Source: Candidatus Pristimantibacillus lignocellulolyticus (lineage in GTDB: Bacteria > Bacillota > Bacilli > Paenibacillales > Paenibacillaceae). From it: a stretch of 64,000 bases of DNA. Positions within the stretch are counted from its first letter, which is position 1. Each line of letters starts with the position of its first letter. The DNA lies in the NCBI GenBank assembly GCA_023639215.1, contig CP097899.1, forward strand, positions 2,543,001 to 2,607,000, in the 5' to 3' direction. The translations under genes were made by a program, and so were the position numbers. The notes below the pieces were generated by a model. That model did not search any database. It had not been told where the DNA came from and saw only the letters and a program-made list of their open reading frames with translations. Of this stretch, positions 42,938 to 50,826 are shown piece by piece.

Positions 42938-43026
42938 GTAGATATGCTTCCGAGAACTATAGAATTGTTGATATGTTTCCGTCTACCGATAATGAGATAA
43001 ACGCAGTGGTTATGTTTCCGAGAACG
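42938..43026 (+). repeat. Three degenerate copies of an rlmD-like motif
   Basis: GTAGATATGCTTCCGAGAACT (42938, VDMLPRT), GTTGATATGTTTCCGTCTACC (42967, VDMFPST) and GTGGTTATGTTTCCGAGAACG (43006, VVMFPRT). In RlmD-family proteins the motif VD[LM]FPxT directly precedes HVECV, as VDLFPHTVHVECV does in this window's rlmD. They look like scars of successive insertions or deletions at an rlmD-type 3' end. Confidence 0.5.
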
Positions 43027-43063
43027 GACACACTCAAATGACATTCATTCTATCCTCTCGAGC

Positions 43064-43108
43064 CATGTGGAGTGTGTGGCTTTGCTAACATTGGAGGGGC
43101 AGGATTAA
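43064..43108 (+). repeat. Putative right attachment site with an RlmD-like C-terminal tail
   Basis: The first 21 bases (CATGTGGAGTGTGTGGCTTTG) match the rlmD 3' end at 21948 with one change. The frame continues as HVECVALLTLEGQD and a TAA stop, a credible original C-terminus of RlmD displaced by insertion of the 21-kb island. This is the expected structure of attR. Confidence 0.7.
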
Positions 43109-43591
43109 TTCCTACGCTCCTTGCTTAAGATATGGATATATCCGCTCATCCTCAATATTGAGGTGTAGCAAATGCTTTACTTGCTTTTCGAAGACTTGGA
43201 TGTTTGTGTCCAGGTCTTTTTCTTTTTTAACTTGCGTTTTTTTTGTTTTGTTTTTTCGAAGAGGCGCGTTCCAGTATACAACTCTTTGTCTATCAATTAT
43301 TTGTTCTGTTCTTTTGGCTCAGCCTTACTTATAATGTCTTCAGCTAGTTTATTTTTATATTTCCTGTATTTTCGTTCTAAATAGATCATAGCGTCTTGAT
43401 ATAAGATAAAGTCGAAAAGCCGCATCAAACAGTCATACTGTTCATGTGGCTTTTCATCGTATGAAATTCAAGTAGAAGGAGTATGGGGACTTAAGCTCAA
43501 ATTCGCAAAATCTTTAATGGACTGTCAGGTTTAAAGCACAGTGCAGCGAAAATTGCGCTCATGCCGTCTAATAAGTGGAGGTGATAATTCA
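43109..43591. other. Intergenic region after the putative attachment site
   Basis: Holds a long hairpin at 43414. On the minus strand, just left of it, a frame reads LERKYRKYKNKLAEDI..KAEPKEQNK before a stop (about 43290-43385). It looks like a protein C-terminus but has no start or context, and is probably a remnant or chance. A plus-strand 70-codon frame at 43172 is Phe-rich and is not believed. Confidence 0.35.
43414..43455 (+). terminator. Long imperfect hairpin, terminator-like
   Basis: GAAAAGCCGCATCAAACAGT and ACTGTTCATGTGGCTTTTC form an 18-19 bp stem with a few mismatches and a short CAT loop, followed by a weak T-run. Symmetrical, so it could act in both directions. Confidence 0.5.
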
Positions 43592-44155
43592 GTGAAGCTG
43601 GCCGGCTCGAATAACAAGGAAAATTTCCCTAAAGATCCCTCTCAAGCTCTAGAGCAGCTGATGGAAAGCTTTGGCTCCACGATCATGCGCACCGCTTATT
43701 TTTATACAGGAGATCGGCATTTTGCCGAGGATATCAGTCAGGAGGTATTTCTTCGCGCTTATCGCAACTGGAACTCGTTTCGTGGAGATAGCGCGGTTAA
43801 AACCTGGTTGACGACGATCGCTATCAACGTTTGCAGAGACAAGATGGGCGTGCGGATGTTTACGGAACAGCCGACCGATCCAAGCCTGATGGAGCGGGAA
43901 CGGATATTCAACGTGGAAGAAGAAGCGCTTAAAAGATTGCAGAAAAGCGAGATTTTGCAGCATATGCTGCGTCTGCCTCTGCCGTATCAGGAGGCTTTGT
44001 ATTTATATTATTATCTGGACTTAAACACTCGGGAAATTGCGAAAGCGACGTCGTCGCCCGAAGGTACCGTGAGAAACAGACTGCACCGGGCGCGCGAGGC
44101 GTTGGCTCGGGAAATGCGCAAGGAGGAGACAACTGATGACGGACATGGAGCGTAA
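43592..44155 (+). CDS. ECF sigma factor (sigma-70 family)
   Basis: A 187-residue sigma factor from GTG 43592, eight bases after GGAGGTG; an upstream in-frame ATG at 43541 has no ribosome site. Region 2 (LMESFGSTIMRTAYFYTGDR, DISQEVFLRAYRNWNSFRGD) and region 4 (LPLPYQEALYLYYYLDLNTR, EGTVRNRLHRAREALAREM) are complete. Its 3' end overlaps the next gene, an anti-sigma factor, by 20 bases, so the pair is coupled. Base composition here is visibly richer in G+C than in the island before it. The stimulus and regulon are unknown. Confidence 0.9.
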   Translation: MKLAGSNNKENFPKDPSQALEQLMESFGSTIMRTAYFYTGDRHFAEDISQEVFLRAYRNWNSFRGDSAVKTWLTTIAINVCRDKMGVRMFTEQPTDPSLMERERIFNVEEEALKRLQKSEILQHMLRLPLPYQEALYLYYYLDLNTREIAKATSSPEGTVRNRLHRAREALAREMRKEETTDDGHGA

Positions 44156-44828
44156 TTTACGTCAAAATTTGCAAAAGGAGATGGATGATATGTTGTTTTC
44201 TACAATGGATTTAAGCGATAGCGATAAACAGAAGATCAGGAAACAAGCCGCAACGGAGCAGAGAAGCCGCCGCCGATTCGTTCTTCCGAAAGCCTGGCTT
44301 GGAGGAGCGGCAGCTCTGGTCGCGGCAGTCGTCATAGTGACGCGATTGCCGATGCTGCAAGATCCCGCCACAGTCCCAACTCCAACGGAAAATTCGTCGG
44401 TAATCGTGCAGCCCGGAAACGGAGGAGCTGCAGGTTCGGAGTTGTCCCAATTGATTACAACTCCATTCGGAACGGTGGAGGAAGCGAAAGCAGCTTTCGG
44501 TTCCGGTGTGCTTGTTCCTCAAGTTGCCCCGGAAGGCTTCGAGCTAGCTGAGATCGTCGGCGTGGGAATGAAGGACCAACCACTCAGAGATTTAAACTTC
44601 ACATACAGCTTAGGTGATAAGACGGTGACGTTCAGCGCGAGCCGCATGCCGACGGCGTCCCCGACGGACCTGTTCACACAGACCAAAGTGGGCGGTGCGG
44701 ACGGTATTATTTTCGAGCAAGCCGAGTTCACGGAGCTGTTCTGGGTGGTTGACGGCATTCAGTATGGCGTGTCCGGTCCGATTTCGGGCGATGAAGCCAT
44801 GAAGGTAGCCGAATCGGTTGAGCCTTAA
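44136..44828 (+). CDS. Membrane anti-sigma factor partner of the ECF sigma
   Basis: A 230-residue protein from ATG 44136 (AAGGAGGAG upstream). Cytosolic N-terminal helical part (about 1-48, ending RSRRRFVLPKAW), one membrane segment (LGGAAALVAAVVIVTRL, about 52-68), a Pro/Thr/Gly-rich linker, and an external domain resembling DUF4367 (VLVPQVAPEGFELAEIVGVG, VTFSASRMP, DGIQYGVSGPI, ISGDEAMKVAESV). This layout is typical of ECF-linked anti-sigma factors that release the sigma factor on an envelope signal. A near-perfect terminator follows. Confidence 0.82.
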   Translation: MTDMERNLRQNLQKEMDDMLFSTMDLSDSDKQKIRKQAATEQRSRRRFVLPKAWLGGAAALVAAVVIVTRLPMLQDPATVPTPTENSSVIVQPGNGGAAGSELSQLITTPFGTVEEAKAAFGSGVLVPQVAPEGFELAEIVGVGMKDQPLRDLNFTYSLGDKTVTFSASRMPTASPTDLFTQTKVGGADGIIFEQAEFTELFWVVDGIQYGVSGPISGDEAMKVAESVEP

Positions 44829-44893
44829 TGAGTTGATGTGGGTATGTTGGTATGGAACGACTAATAGCTGAGAAGTGTTGGAGAGAAAAAGTT

Positions 44894-44922
44894 AAAGAGG
44901 GGCTGCAGCCCCTCTTTTTTGT
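44894..44922 (+). terminator. Terminator of the sigma/anti-sigma operon
   Basis: Perfect 24-base palindrome AAAGAGGGGCTG/CAGCCCCTCTTT followed by more T. Confidence 0.88.
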
Positions 44923-44985
44923 TTCTTTAAGATGATATGTAATTTAATAAAAGATTCTCTTGCAGAAATTAACTTATGAATGGAG

Positions 44986-45498
44986 TTAGTTAGTGTTTTT
45001 TCTTATAAAGTATTCTCGGGCATCTGTTTGCACCTTTTCAGGTAAAGTATGAGCGAGTTCCTTATTTAACCATGCAAGTGTTTTATTACGAAGGAACTTA
45101 CGCATATATTCTTCTGCTTCAAGCATCGTTATATTAATCGTACAAGTAGGATTGCCGGAAGTACAGGTACAGGAAGACCAATCTTTATCTGAATACATAA
45201 GATTAGTTTTTAATATATTTTTACATTGAAAAATTGGTTTTACTCCTTCAACTGCTTCTATTACATCCCAAAAAGAAATCTCTTCGGGAGACTTAGCTAA
45301 TTTATAACCACCCTTTACCCCAGGTGTAGAACTTACAATACCTGCCTTAGACAATTTACCTAGAACTTTCGAAAGATACGTTTCTGAGAGTCCTTGAAAT
45401 TCTGAAAGGTCTTTTATTCCAATGCTTTCCTCTTCAGGTATGTCTATTAAATAGACTAGGCTATGCAAAGCATATTCAACCATAACACTATACTGCAT
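44986..45498 (-). CDS. Rrf2-family transcriptional regulator
   Basis: A 170-residue regulator from ATG 45498; an in-frame GTG at 45510 lies on top of the ribosome site AGGTGA and is rejected. N-terminal winged helix with the Rrf2 pattern SVMVEYALHSLVYL, GLSETYLSKVLGKLSKAGIV and TPGVKGGYKLAKSPEEIS. A C-terminal Cys cluster (FQCKNI, SSCTCTSGNPTC) could hold an iron-sulfur cluster or sense thiol oxidation, as in NsrR/IscR-like members. It is divergent from the azoreductase-like gene, and a large palindrome covers that promoter, so it probably represses it and perhaps itself. Confidence 0.88.
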   Translation of the reverse strand: MQYSVMVEYALHSLVYLIDIPEEESIGIKDLSEFQGLSETYLSKVLGKLSKAGIVSSTPGVKGGYKLAKSPEEISFWDVIEAVEGVKPIFQCKNILKTNLMYSDKDWSSCTCTSGNPTCTINITMLEAEEYMRKFLRNKTLAWLNKELAHTLPEKVQTDAREYFIRKNTN

Positions 45499-45598
45499 AT
45501 GAAAAATCACCTACTTTCATCTTATAAAGACTTTAATAAAAATAGTATAGCACCTATTTCCTTTTTGCAAATTTACATAGATTACAACTCGAATTAGT

Positions 45599-45627
45599 TT
45601 GACATAAAAATGGGGGTGATGTATTAT
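45599..45627 (+). promoter_or_regulatory. Sigma-A promoter of the azoreductase-like gene
   Basis: TTGACA (45599-45604) and TATTAT (45622-45627) with a 17-base spacer, an almost consensus promoter. Confidence 0.75.
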
Positions 45628-45665
45628 GGATTAAGTTAATCGACGATTAAGTTAATCCATAATAC
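45621..45665. promoter_or_regulatory. 45-bp near-perfect palindromic operator
   Basis: The halves GTATTATGGATTAAGTTAATCG (45621-45642) and CGATTAAGTTAATCCATAATAC (45644-45665) differ in one position pair from perfect inverted symmetry around 45643. Each half also contains GATTAAGTTAATC, itself nearly palindromic, so two operator copies may lie side by side. It covers the -10 and the start site of the azoreductase promoter, ideal for repression, probably by the divergent Rrf2 regulator. Confidence 0.75.
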
Positions 45666-45699
45666 AACGGGAATAAATTCATTTAGGAGGATAACATCC

Positions 45700-46341
45700 A
45701 TGAGTAAACTACTAATCATAAATGCACATCCAGAATCTGATTCTAAAACCTCAGCAAGTCTGAATGTATTTAATTATTTTTTGAAAGTATATAAAGAGAA
45801 GCACCCAAGTGATGAAGTTATTGATCAAATAAATCTATACGACGATGAAGTACCCATGTTAGATAAAACAGTCTTAAGTGCATGGAAGAAACAAACAAAA
45901 GGTGAACAATTAACGAGTCAAGAAAAAGAACTAACTGATCGCATGAATGAGATATTAAAGCAATTCAAAAGTGCTAATAAGTATGTAATTGTTTATCCTT
46001 TGCATAACTTTAATATTCCTTCAAAACTAAAGGATTATATGGATAATATTATGATTGCAAGGGAAACGTTTAAGTATACCGATACTGGTTCAGTCGGCCT
46101 TCTTAAAGATGGAAGAAGTATCGTTGCTATTCAAGCTAGTGGTGCAATTTACACCAATAATGACTGGTATACCGAAGTGGAATACTCACATAAGTATCTT
46201 AAGTCGATGTTTAATTTCTTTGGTATTGAGGATTATGAAATTGTTCGAATACAAGGGACTTCTATATTGGATAAAGACGAAGTATTACAAAAGGGATATA
46301 AAGAGGCGGAGGAATCCGCTTCTAAATTAGCATTGAAATAA
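45700..46341 (+). CDS. FMN-dependent NADH-azoreductase/NAD(P)H oxidoreductase (AzoR-like)
   Basis: A 213-residue flavodoxin-fold protein with the AzoR pattern: MSKLLIINAHPESDSKTS (FMN phosphate loop), the insertion LYDDEVPMLD, VIVYPLHNFNIPSKLKDYMD, and the flavin-binding IVAIQASGAIY. AGGAGGATAAC precedes ATG 45700. Such enzymes reduce quinones and azo compounds and often answer to electrophile or thiol stress, which fits control by an Rrf2 regulator with a Cys cluster. Followed by a probable terminator at 46442. Confidence 0.9.
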   Translation: MSKLLIINAHPESDSKTSASLNVFNYFLKVYKEKHPSDEVIDQINLYDDEVPMLDKTVLSAWKKQTKGEQLTSQEKELTDRMNEILKQFKSANKYVIVYPLHNFNIPSKLKDYMDNIMIARETFKYTDTGSVGLLKDGRSIVAIQASGAIYTNNDWYTEVEYSHKYLKSMFNFFGIEDYEIVRIQGTSILDKDEVLQKGYKEAEESASKLALK

Positions 46342-46377
46342 GTTAGCGAAGATTTTTTCAGTGACCGACACCCAACC

Positions 46378-46392
46378 CGTGTGGAGTGTGTG
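46378..46392 (+). repeat. Third, weaker copy of the rlmD-end repeat
   Basis: CGTGTGGAGTGTGTG matches the first 15 bases of the 43064 repeat at 14 positions. It does not keep the GGCTTTG half. It may be an older attachment scar that bounds the sigma/azoreductase segment, or chance. Confidence 0.4.
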
Positions 46393-46441
46393 AGAAGTTA
46401 CTCTTGCCCACAGAATTGCCACATAATCATCATATACACCA

Positions 46442-46476
46442 AACCAGTCTTGATATACATCAGGCTGGTTTTTTTT
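46442..46476 (+). terminator. Terminator after the azoreductase-like gene
   Basis: AACCAGTCTTGAT pairs with ATCAGGCTGGTT (one mismatch and one G-U), followed by eight T. Confidence 0.8.
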
Positions 46477-46614
46477 GTTTTTCTGTACTTATCTAATTGG
46501 AAAAAAGGTTGAACACAAAAAAGTAGTAAAGAATTTCATACTTATGAACAAATGGTGAACTTAGTATGATGTAATCAGAACCAACAAATACAGAAGAGAT
46601 AAAGGTGAGGATGC

Positions 46615-47409
46615 ATGATAAACAAACCGACAACTAAGTTCGGGCAACTAGTCGATAAGATTGATGGAAGGGTTTTCTTACTTATATCCCTTATGCTAGG
46701 GCTTTTAACTTGGCAACTCGTATCGATGACAAGTGCAGGTGCAGTATTTGCTGGGCCAGTTGAAACGTTTAATGCTTTTATTAAGGAGCTTTCCAATGGG
46801 AAATTGCTTGAGCACACGTACGTAAGCTTGTATCGTGTATTAGGAGGATTTATTTTAGCGTTAATTATAGCTATTCCGGTAGCATTCCTGATGGGTTGGT
46901 ACAAAATATGCCGCATGATTGTAGAACCGTGGATTCAATTTTTGAGAACGATTCCACCAATCGCTTATATCCCTCTAGTAATAGTAGCTCAAGGCGTTGG
47001 CGAAAGCGCCAAAATAACTGTAATCTTTGTTGCATCGTTTCTAGTCATGGTCGTATCGATCTATCAAGGGGTTCGCAACGTTGACGTTACTTTGATTAAA
47101 GCGTCTCGTGTACTTGGAGCAAGGGATCGAGATATCTTTTTCAGAGTCATTATTCCAGCTTCATTTCCGTTTATTCTAGTTGCGTTGCGTCTAGGTCTTA
47201 GTGCAGCATTAACGACTCTTATCGCGGCAGAGCTTACTGGAGCTCAGGTTGGCCTTGGTCAAATGATTCAGGAAGCAAGCCTGTACTTTAGAATGGAAAT
47301 CGTTATTTTAGGAATTGTCGTTATTGGAATACTTGGTTTTATTTTAGATAAAACACTACTTTATTTAGAAAGGAAGCTGGCAGGATGGCAGGAAGTGCGG
47401 AGCGTATAA
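46615..47409 (+). CDS. ABC transporter permease, nitrate/sulfonate/taurine type
   Basis: A 264-residue permease of the SsuC/TauC family with about six membrane segments and the EAA loop IKASRVLGARDRDIFFRVIIPASFP, which docks onto the ATPase. AAAGGTGAGG stands before ATG 46615. The gene overlaps the ATPase gene by 25 bases. With the ATPase and the NrtA-like lipoprotein it makes a complete importer. The cluster also has a sulfatase, so an organic sulfate or sulfonate is the likely cargo; nitrate, taurine and pyrimidine-precursor importers share this fold. Confidence 0.9.
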   Translation: MINKPTTKFGQLVDKIDGRVFLLISLMLGLLTWQLVSMTSAGAVFAGPVETFNAFIKELSNGKLLEHTYVSLYRVLGGFILALIIAIPVAFLMGWYKICRMIVEPWIQFLRTIPPIAYIPLVIVAQGVGESAKITVIFVASFLVMVVSIYQGVRNVDVTLIKASRVLGARDRDIFFRVIIPASFPFILVALRLGLSAALTTLIAAELTGAQVGLGQMIQEASLYFRMEIVILGIVVIGILGFILDKTLLYLERKLAGWQEVRSV

Positions 47410-48191
47410 TACTAAGTCAACCAAAGGTCATTGTCGATAAAGTAAGAAAGGTTTATCAATCTAGTCGTGGCGAGGTTATTGCGCTTAATGATACAAATCT
47501 TACGATTCATAACAATGAATTTATATGTGTGGTTGGCCCGTCCGGATGCGGAAAAACAACTTTACTTAATATATTGGCGGGGTTAGATGATCCAACTTCA
47601 GGGGAAGTCAGAATTGACGGTAAGTTAGTTCATGGACCTAGCAACGAACGCGGGGTCGTATTCCAGCAATATGCCCTTTTCCCATGGTTAACAGTGAAAC
47701 AAAACGTTGAGTTTGGTTTGAAACTGAAAAAAATGGGTAAAGGCGAGCGTAAGTCGATTGCGGAGAAATATATAGAAACTGTAGGACTTAAAGATTTTGC
47801 AAATGCATTCCCAAAGGAATTGTCAGGTGGTATGAAGCAGCGTGTTGCTATTGCAAGAGCTTATGCGGTTAATCCAAAACTACTGTTGCTTGATGAGCCG
47901 TTTGGCGCATTGGATGCGCAGACGCGGACACAGCTCCAGGTTGAACTTCTCAAAACATGGGAGCAGGAGCAAAAAACATGCTTCTTCATTACTCATGATG
48001 TAGAGGAAGCAGTGCTGTTGGCAAGTAGGGTTGTCGTAATGAGCGCCCGACCAGGACGCATCAAAACGATTATTGATATTGATCTTAAGCATCCACGGAC
48101 ACAGGAAACACGCATGTCCAAGGAGTTTAACGATATAAAGAATGAAATTTGGAGCCAGGTGTATGAAGAGTATTTGGAAGCCAAAAAATAA
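47385..48191 (+). CDS. ABC transporter ATP-binding protein, nitrate/sulfonate/taurine type
   Basis: A 268-residue ATPase: Walker A GPSGCGKTTL, Q-loop VVFQQYALFPWL, signature LSGGMKQRVAIARA, Walker B LLLLDEPFGALD and switch His in FFITHDVEEAV. The N-terminal 14 residues before KVIVDKVRKV are not conserved, so a start further in is possible, but the frame overlaps the permease and has GCTGGCAGGATGG around the ATG. Acts in the cytosol on the SsuC-like permease. Confidence 0.93.
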   Translation: MAGSAERIILSQPKVIVDKVRKVYQSSRGEVIALNDTNLTIHNNEFICVVGPSGCGKTTLLNILAGLDDPTSGEVRIDGKLVHGPSNERGVVFQQYALFPWLTVKQNVEFGLKLKKMGKGERKSIAEKYIETVGLKDFANAFPKELSGGMKQRVAIARAYAVNPKLLLLDEPFGALDAQTRTQLQVELLKTWEQEQKTCFFITHDVEEAVLLASRVVVMSARPGRIKTIIDIDLKHPRTQETRMSKEFNDIKNEIWSQVYEEYLEAKK

Positions 48192-48209
48192 TCGGAATGA
48201 GGGATCGTT

Positions 48210-49235
48210 TTGAAAAAGTGGGTCACTATGATGTTGGCAGTAATTCTTGTGTTTACAGTAGCCGCATGCGGCAAAGCAAATGATGGATCAAGTAAACCGG
48301 AAGATGGTACTTCTTCAACAGTAAAGATGGATAAACTGCGCATTGCTTATCATCCCAATATGGGAGGCTCATCAGCCATTATTACAGGTATTAAGAAAGA
48401 CTTTTTCAAAGAGCAAAATTTAGAAATTGAGCTTGTAAAGTTTACTAGTGGCCCGACGGAAGTAGCTGCAATGGTTTCTGGAGATATTGATTTGGGCTAT
48501 GTTGGACATGGTGCTCATTTTCTAGCAGTAGAAGGAAAAGTGAAAATTATCTCGCTCGATGTATTGAGTAAGGCTGAAGAGTTAATGGTTCGCACTGGCT
48601 CAGATATTAAGTCTGTGAAAGATTTGAAGGGCAAAACCGTGGCGACACAGCTTGGAACATCCGGTGATATTGTACTTGATTTGGCATTGAAAAAAGAAAA
48701 TATGACACGCGATGATGTGAAGCTTATTAATATGGATATGGCAGGTGCAGTTTCTGCTTTTATCGCTAATAAGGTTGATGCGGTTATTGTATGGGCTCCT
48801 TATTCCACAGAAATTAAAAAGGCAGTGGGCAAGGACGATATTACCGTTCTGGCAAACAGCGCAAGCTTCAGCGACGAATTTGTCTTCCCAGCTAGCTGGG
48901 TAGTTACACCAGAATATTTGAGTGAAAATGAAGATAAAGTTGTCCGTTTCTTAAAAGCGTTGCATAAAGCGATGGATTATCGTCTTGATAATTTGGATGA
49001 GGTCGTTTCATTTGTAGCTGAGCTAAACGATACTCCGAAGGAGTCCGTAGAGCAGGAAGTAGAAACTGGAGTATGGCTACAAGGTAAAGAAGTTCAAAAA
49101 CTTTTCGAGGACGGAACAGCGAAAAAATGGTATGAACAGCAACAGAAATTGTTTATAGACAGCGGTAAGCTTGAAAAAGGCGCACCTGTTGAAGATTATG
49201 TAACGTTTGATCTTATGAAAAAAGTAATAGAATAG
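48210..49235 (+). CDS. Substrate-binding lipoprotein of the sulfonate/taurine-type ABC transporter
   Basis: A 341-residue SsuA/NrtA-like binding protein. TTG 48210 follows GAGGGATCG and gives the lipoprotein signal MKKWVTMMLAVILVFTVAAC with the lipobox VAAC, so the mature protein is anchored at Cys20. The core reads LRIAYHPNMGGSSAIITGI, AMVSGDIDLGYVGHGAHFLA and DLKGKTVATQLGTSGDIVLD, the family's type II periplasmic-binding fold. The ligand is not decided by sequence. Confidence 0.9.
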   Translation: MKKWVTMMLAVILVFTVAACGKANDGSSKPEDGTSSTVKMDKLRIAYHPNMGGSSAIITGIKKDFFKEQNLEIELVKFTSGPTEVAAMVSGDIDLGYVGHGAHFLAVEGKVKIISLDVLSKAEELMVRTGSDIKSVKDLKGKTVATQLGTSGDIVLDLALKKENMTRDDVKLINMDMAGAVSAFIANKVDAVIVWAPYSTEIKKAVGKDDITVLANSASFSDEFVFPASWVVTPEYLSENEDKVVRFLKALHKAMDYRLDNLDEVVSFVAELNDTPKESVEQEVETGVWLQGKEVQKLFEDGTAKKWYEQQQKLFIDSGKLEKGAPVEDYVTFDLMKKVIE

Positions 49236-49257
49236 ATAAAACTTGGAATATGCATGT

Positions 49258-49294
49258 TAGAATAGTAACGACAGTTACTGTCGTTACTATTCTA
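49258..49294. promoter_or_regulatory. 37-base perfect palindrome between the transporter and the kinase gene
   Basis: TAGAATAGTAACGACAGT / ACTGTCGTTACTATTCTA with one central base. There is no T-run after it (CTATAAGGGG follows), so it is either an intercistronic hairpin that limits readthrough or an operator. The kinase ATG is 21 bases beyond. Confidence 0.7.
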
Positions 49295-49314
49295 TAAGGG
49301 GTCGGATCAGACGG

Positions 49315-50826
49315 ATGATCATATTTATATTGGCAATCATGTTTATCACTGGAATCGTTCTCATATTGACCAGTATGAAATCGACGTCTACCTGGCTAGC
49401 GGGCAGCTTTATTGGCAGCATGCTACTTATTGTTGGGTTTATGTTTTACTTTGCTAAGACCGGTGGACTTCCCTATCGAATGGAAATTATATTTTTTCTT
49501 CATTCGGATATTCACCGGTTTTTTCAATACTCAATGATTACAATTGATCAGATGAGTCGTTTACTTAGTATAGGCAGAGCCATATTTCTGTTCTTTTCCG
49601 CCGGATTTGTCATTAATGTTAATGATCGCATCGGACAGAAGTATAAAAGACTACTATATGCAGCAGTGTTCTTATTTTCGTTATCAAACTATTTAATCTA
49701 TGAGCCAGTCATTTATACTTCATTAATGGAGCATGCGACTGATGAGTTTCATTCCTCGATGGCTGTCATCGTGCGTGGATTGAACATTTTCTTTGTACTA
49801 GCAACGCTTTACGTTCTTATTCGACAATTGAAACGGATGAAGACGCCTTGGCTTAGAAATAATTTTATGATTGTGCTTATTACGGTTATTAATTTAGAAC
49901 TTATTTTTTTACTGTTTGGCGTTTTTTCACCTTTACAAGTAAGCTATGCGCTTGCGAGTAATAATTTCTTTATTGGAACACTTTACTATGGACAAACGTT
50001 GTCACTTGTACAATGGTATATCATAATTGCTTGCAGTTTTTTGATGACTATCATCGGTACGATGTCTTTGTGGAAATATAACAAGCTGATTGTTCAGATC
50101 GGAAAACCTGAAATGTTACTAGAGAAAAAAATTAGCGAGAATAGTATGGGTGTACGCATATTTACTCATGGCATTAAAAATCAGCTTTTAGCTCAGCGCG
50201 TCCTTATAAGAAATATGAAGAAAAAGATACTTGAACCTGGAGAGGGAAAATCGTCGCTGGATACAATGAAGGAACAATTGGAGCAACTTTCGCAAAGCAA
50301 TGATGAGATTTTGCAGCGGATGGATGAGCTATACAGCGCGTTTAAAACGAATCGAATGCAGCTTAAGCCTACAAAACTTAGCATTATTTACGAGGATGTG
50401 ATGAATAAGCTGGACGATGAGCAGCTTATTCTGCTTACGACAAATGCATTCGAGGATCAGCTTTTATTGGCTGACCGTCCATACATCGTGCAAACAATCT
50501 GCAATTTGCTGTTTAATGCTTTTGATGCAGTTGCAGATAACAAGGCGAACGGTCGAGAAGGGGTAGTAGGTCTAGACTGCTATCAGGCGGGAAATCGCAT
50601 CGTGTTGCAAATTACTGATAACGGTACTGGCATTGAAAAAGGGCAACGGCAGCGAATTTTTGACCCATTCTATACGAGGAAAAACTCCAAAAGCAATTGG
50701 GGGATAGGGCTCTCCTACGTACAGCAAACGGTAAAGGCTCATTTTGGATACATTCGCTTTGAAAGTAAATTAGGGGAGGGTACGACATTCTATGTTTACT
50801 TACCCATCTACAAACCAAGGCCATAA
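49315..50826 (+). CDS. Membrane sensor histidine kinase next to the sulfatase/ABC genes
   Basis: A 503-residue kinase from ATG 49315, 14-17 bases after AAGGGG. About eight membrane segments (residues 1-255), then a transmitter with H-box VRIFTHGIKNQLLAQRVLIR (phosphoacceptor His near residue 285), N box NLLFNAFDAVADNK, G1 DNGTGIEKGQ and G2 NWGIGLSYVQQTV. There is no HAMP or PAS domain. It overlaps the response regulator gene by 35 bases. It probably senses the imported substrate, sulfur status or an envelope signal and controls the ABC/sulfatase genes (inferred from order). Confidence 0.88.
   Translation: MIIFILAIMFITGIVLILTSMKSTSTWLAGSFIGSMLLIVGFMFYFAKTGGLPYRMEIIFFLHSDIHRFFQYSMITIDQMSRLLSIGRAIFLFFSAGFVINVNDRIGQKYKRLLYAAVFLFSLSNYLIYEPVIYTSLMEHATDEFHSSMAVIVRGLNIFFVLATLYVLIRQLKRMKTPWLRNNFMIVLITVINLELIFLLFGVFSPLQVSYALASNNFFIGTLYYGQTLSLVQWYIIIACSFLMTIIGTMSLWKYNKLIVQIGKPEMLLEKKISENSMGVRIFTHGIKNQLLAQRVLIRNMKKKILEPGEGKSSLDTMKEQLEQLSQSNDEILQRMDELYSAFKTNRMQLKPTKLSIIYEDVMNKLDDEQLILLTTNAFEDQLLLADRPYIVQTICNLLFNAFDAVADNKANGREGVVGLDCYQAGNRIVLQITDNGTGIEKGQRQRIFDPFYTRKNSKSNWGIGLSYVQQTVKAHFGYIRFESKLGEGTTFYVYLPIYKPRP

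Noticed and set aside
43172..43384. 70-codon Phe-rich plus-strand ORF
   Set aside because: Composition reflects T-rich DNA, no ribosome site; the opposite strand looks more protein-like, though also unproven.
22000..46500. A recombinase or integrase for the rlmD-linked island
   Set aside because: No serine or tyrosine recombinase frame was found; the island's mobility genes seem lost, so it is described as a remnant and not as an active element.
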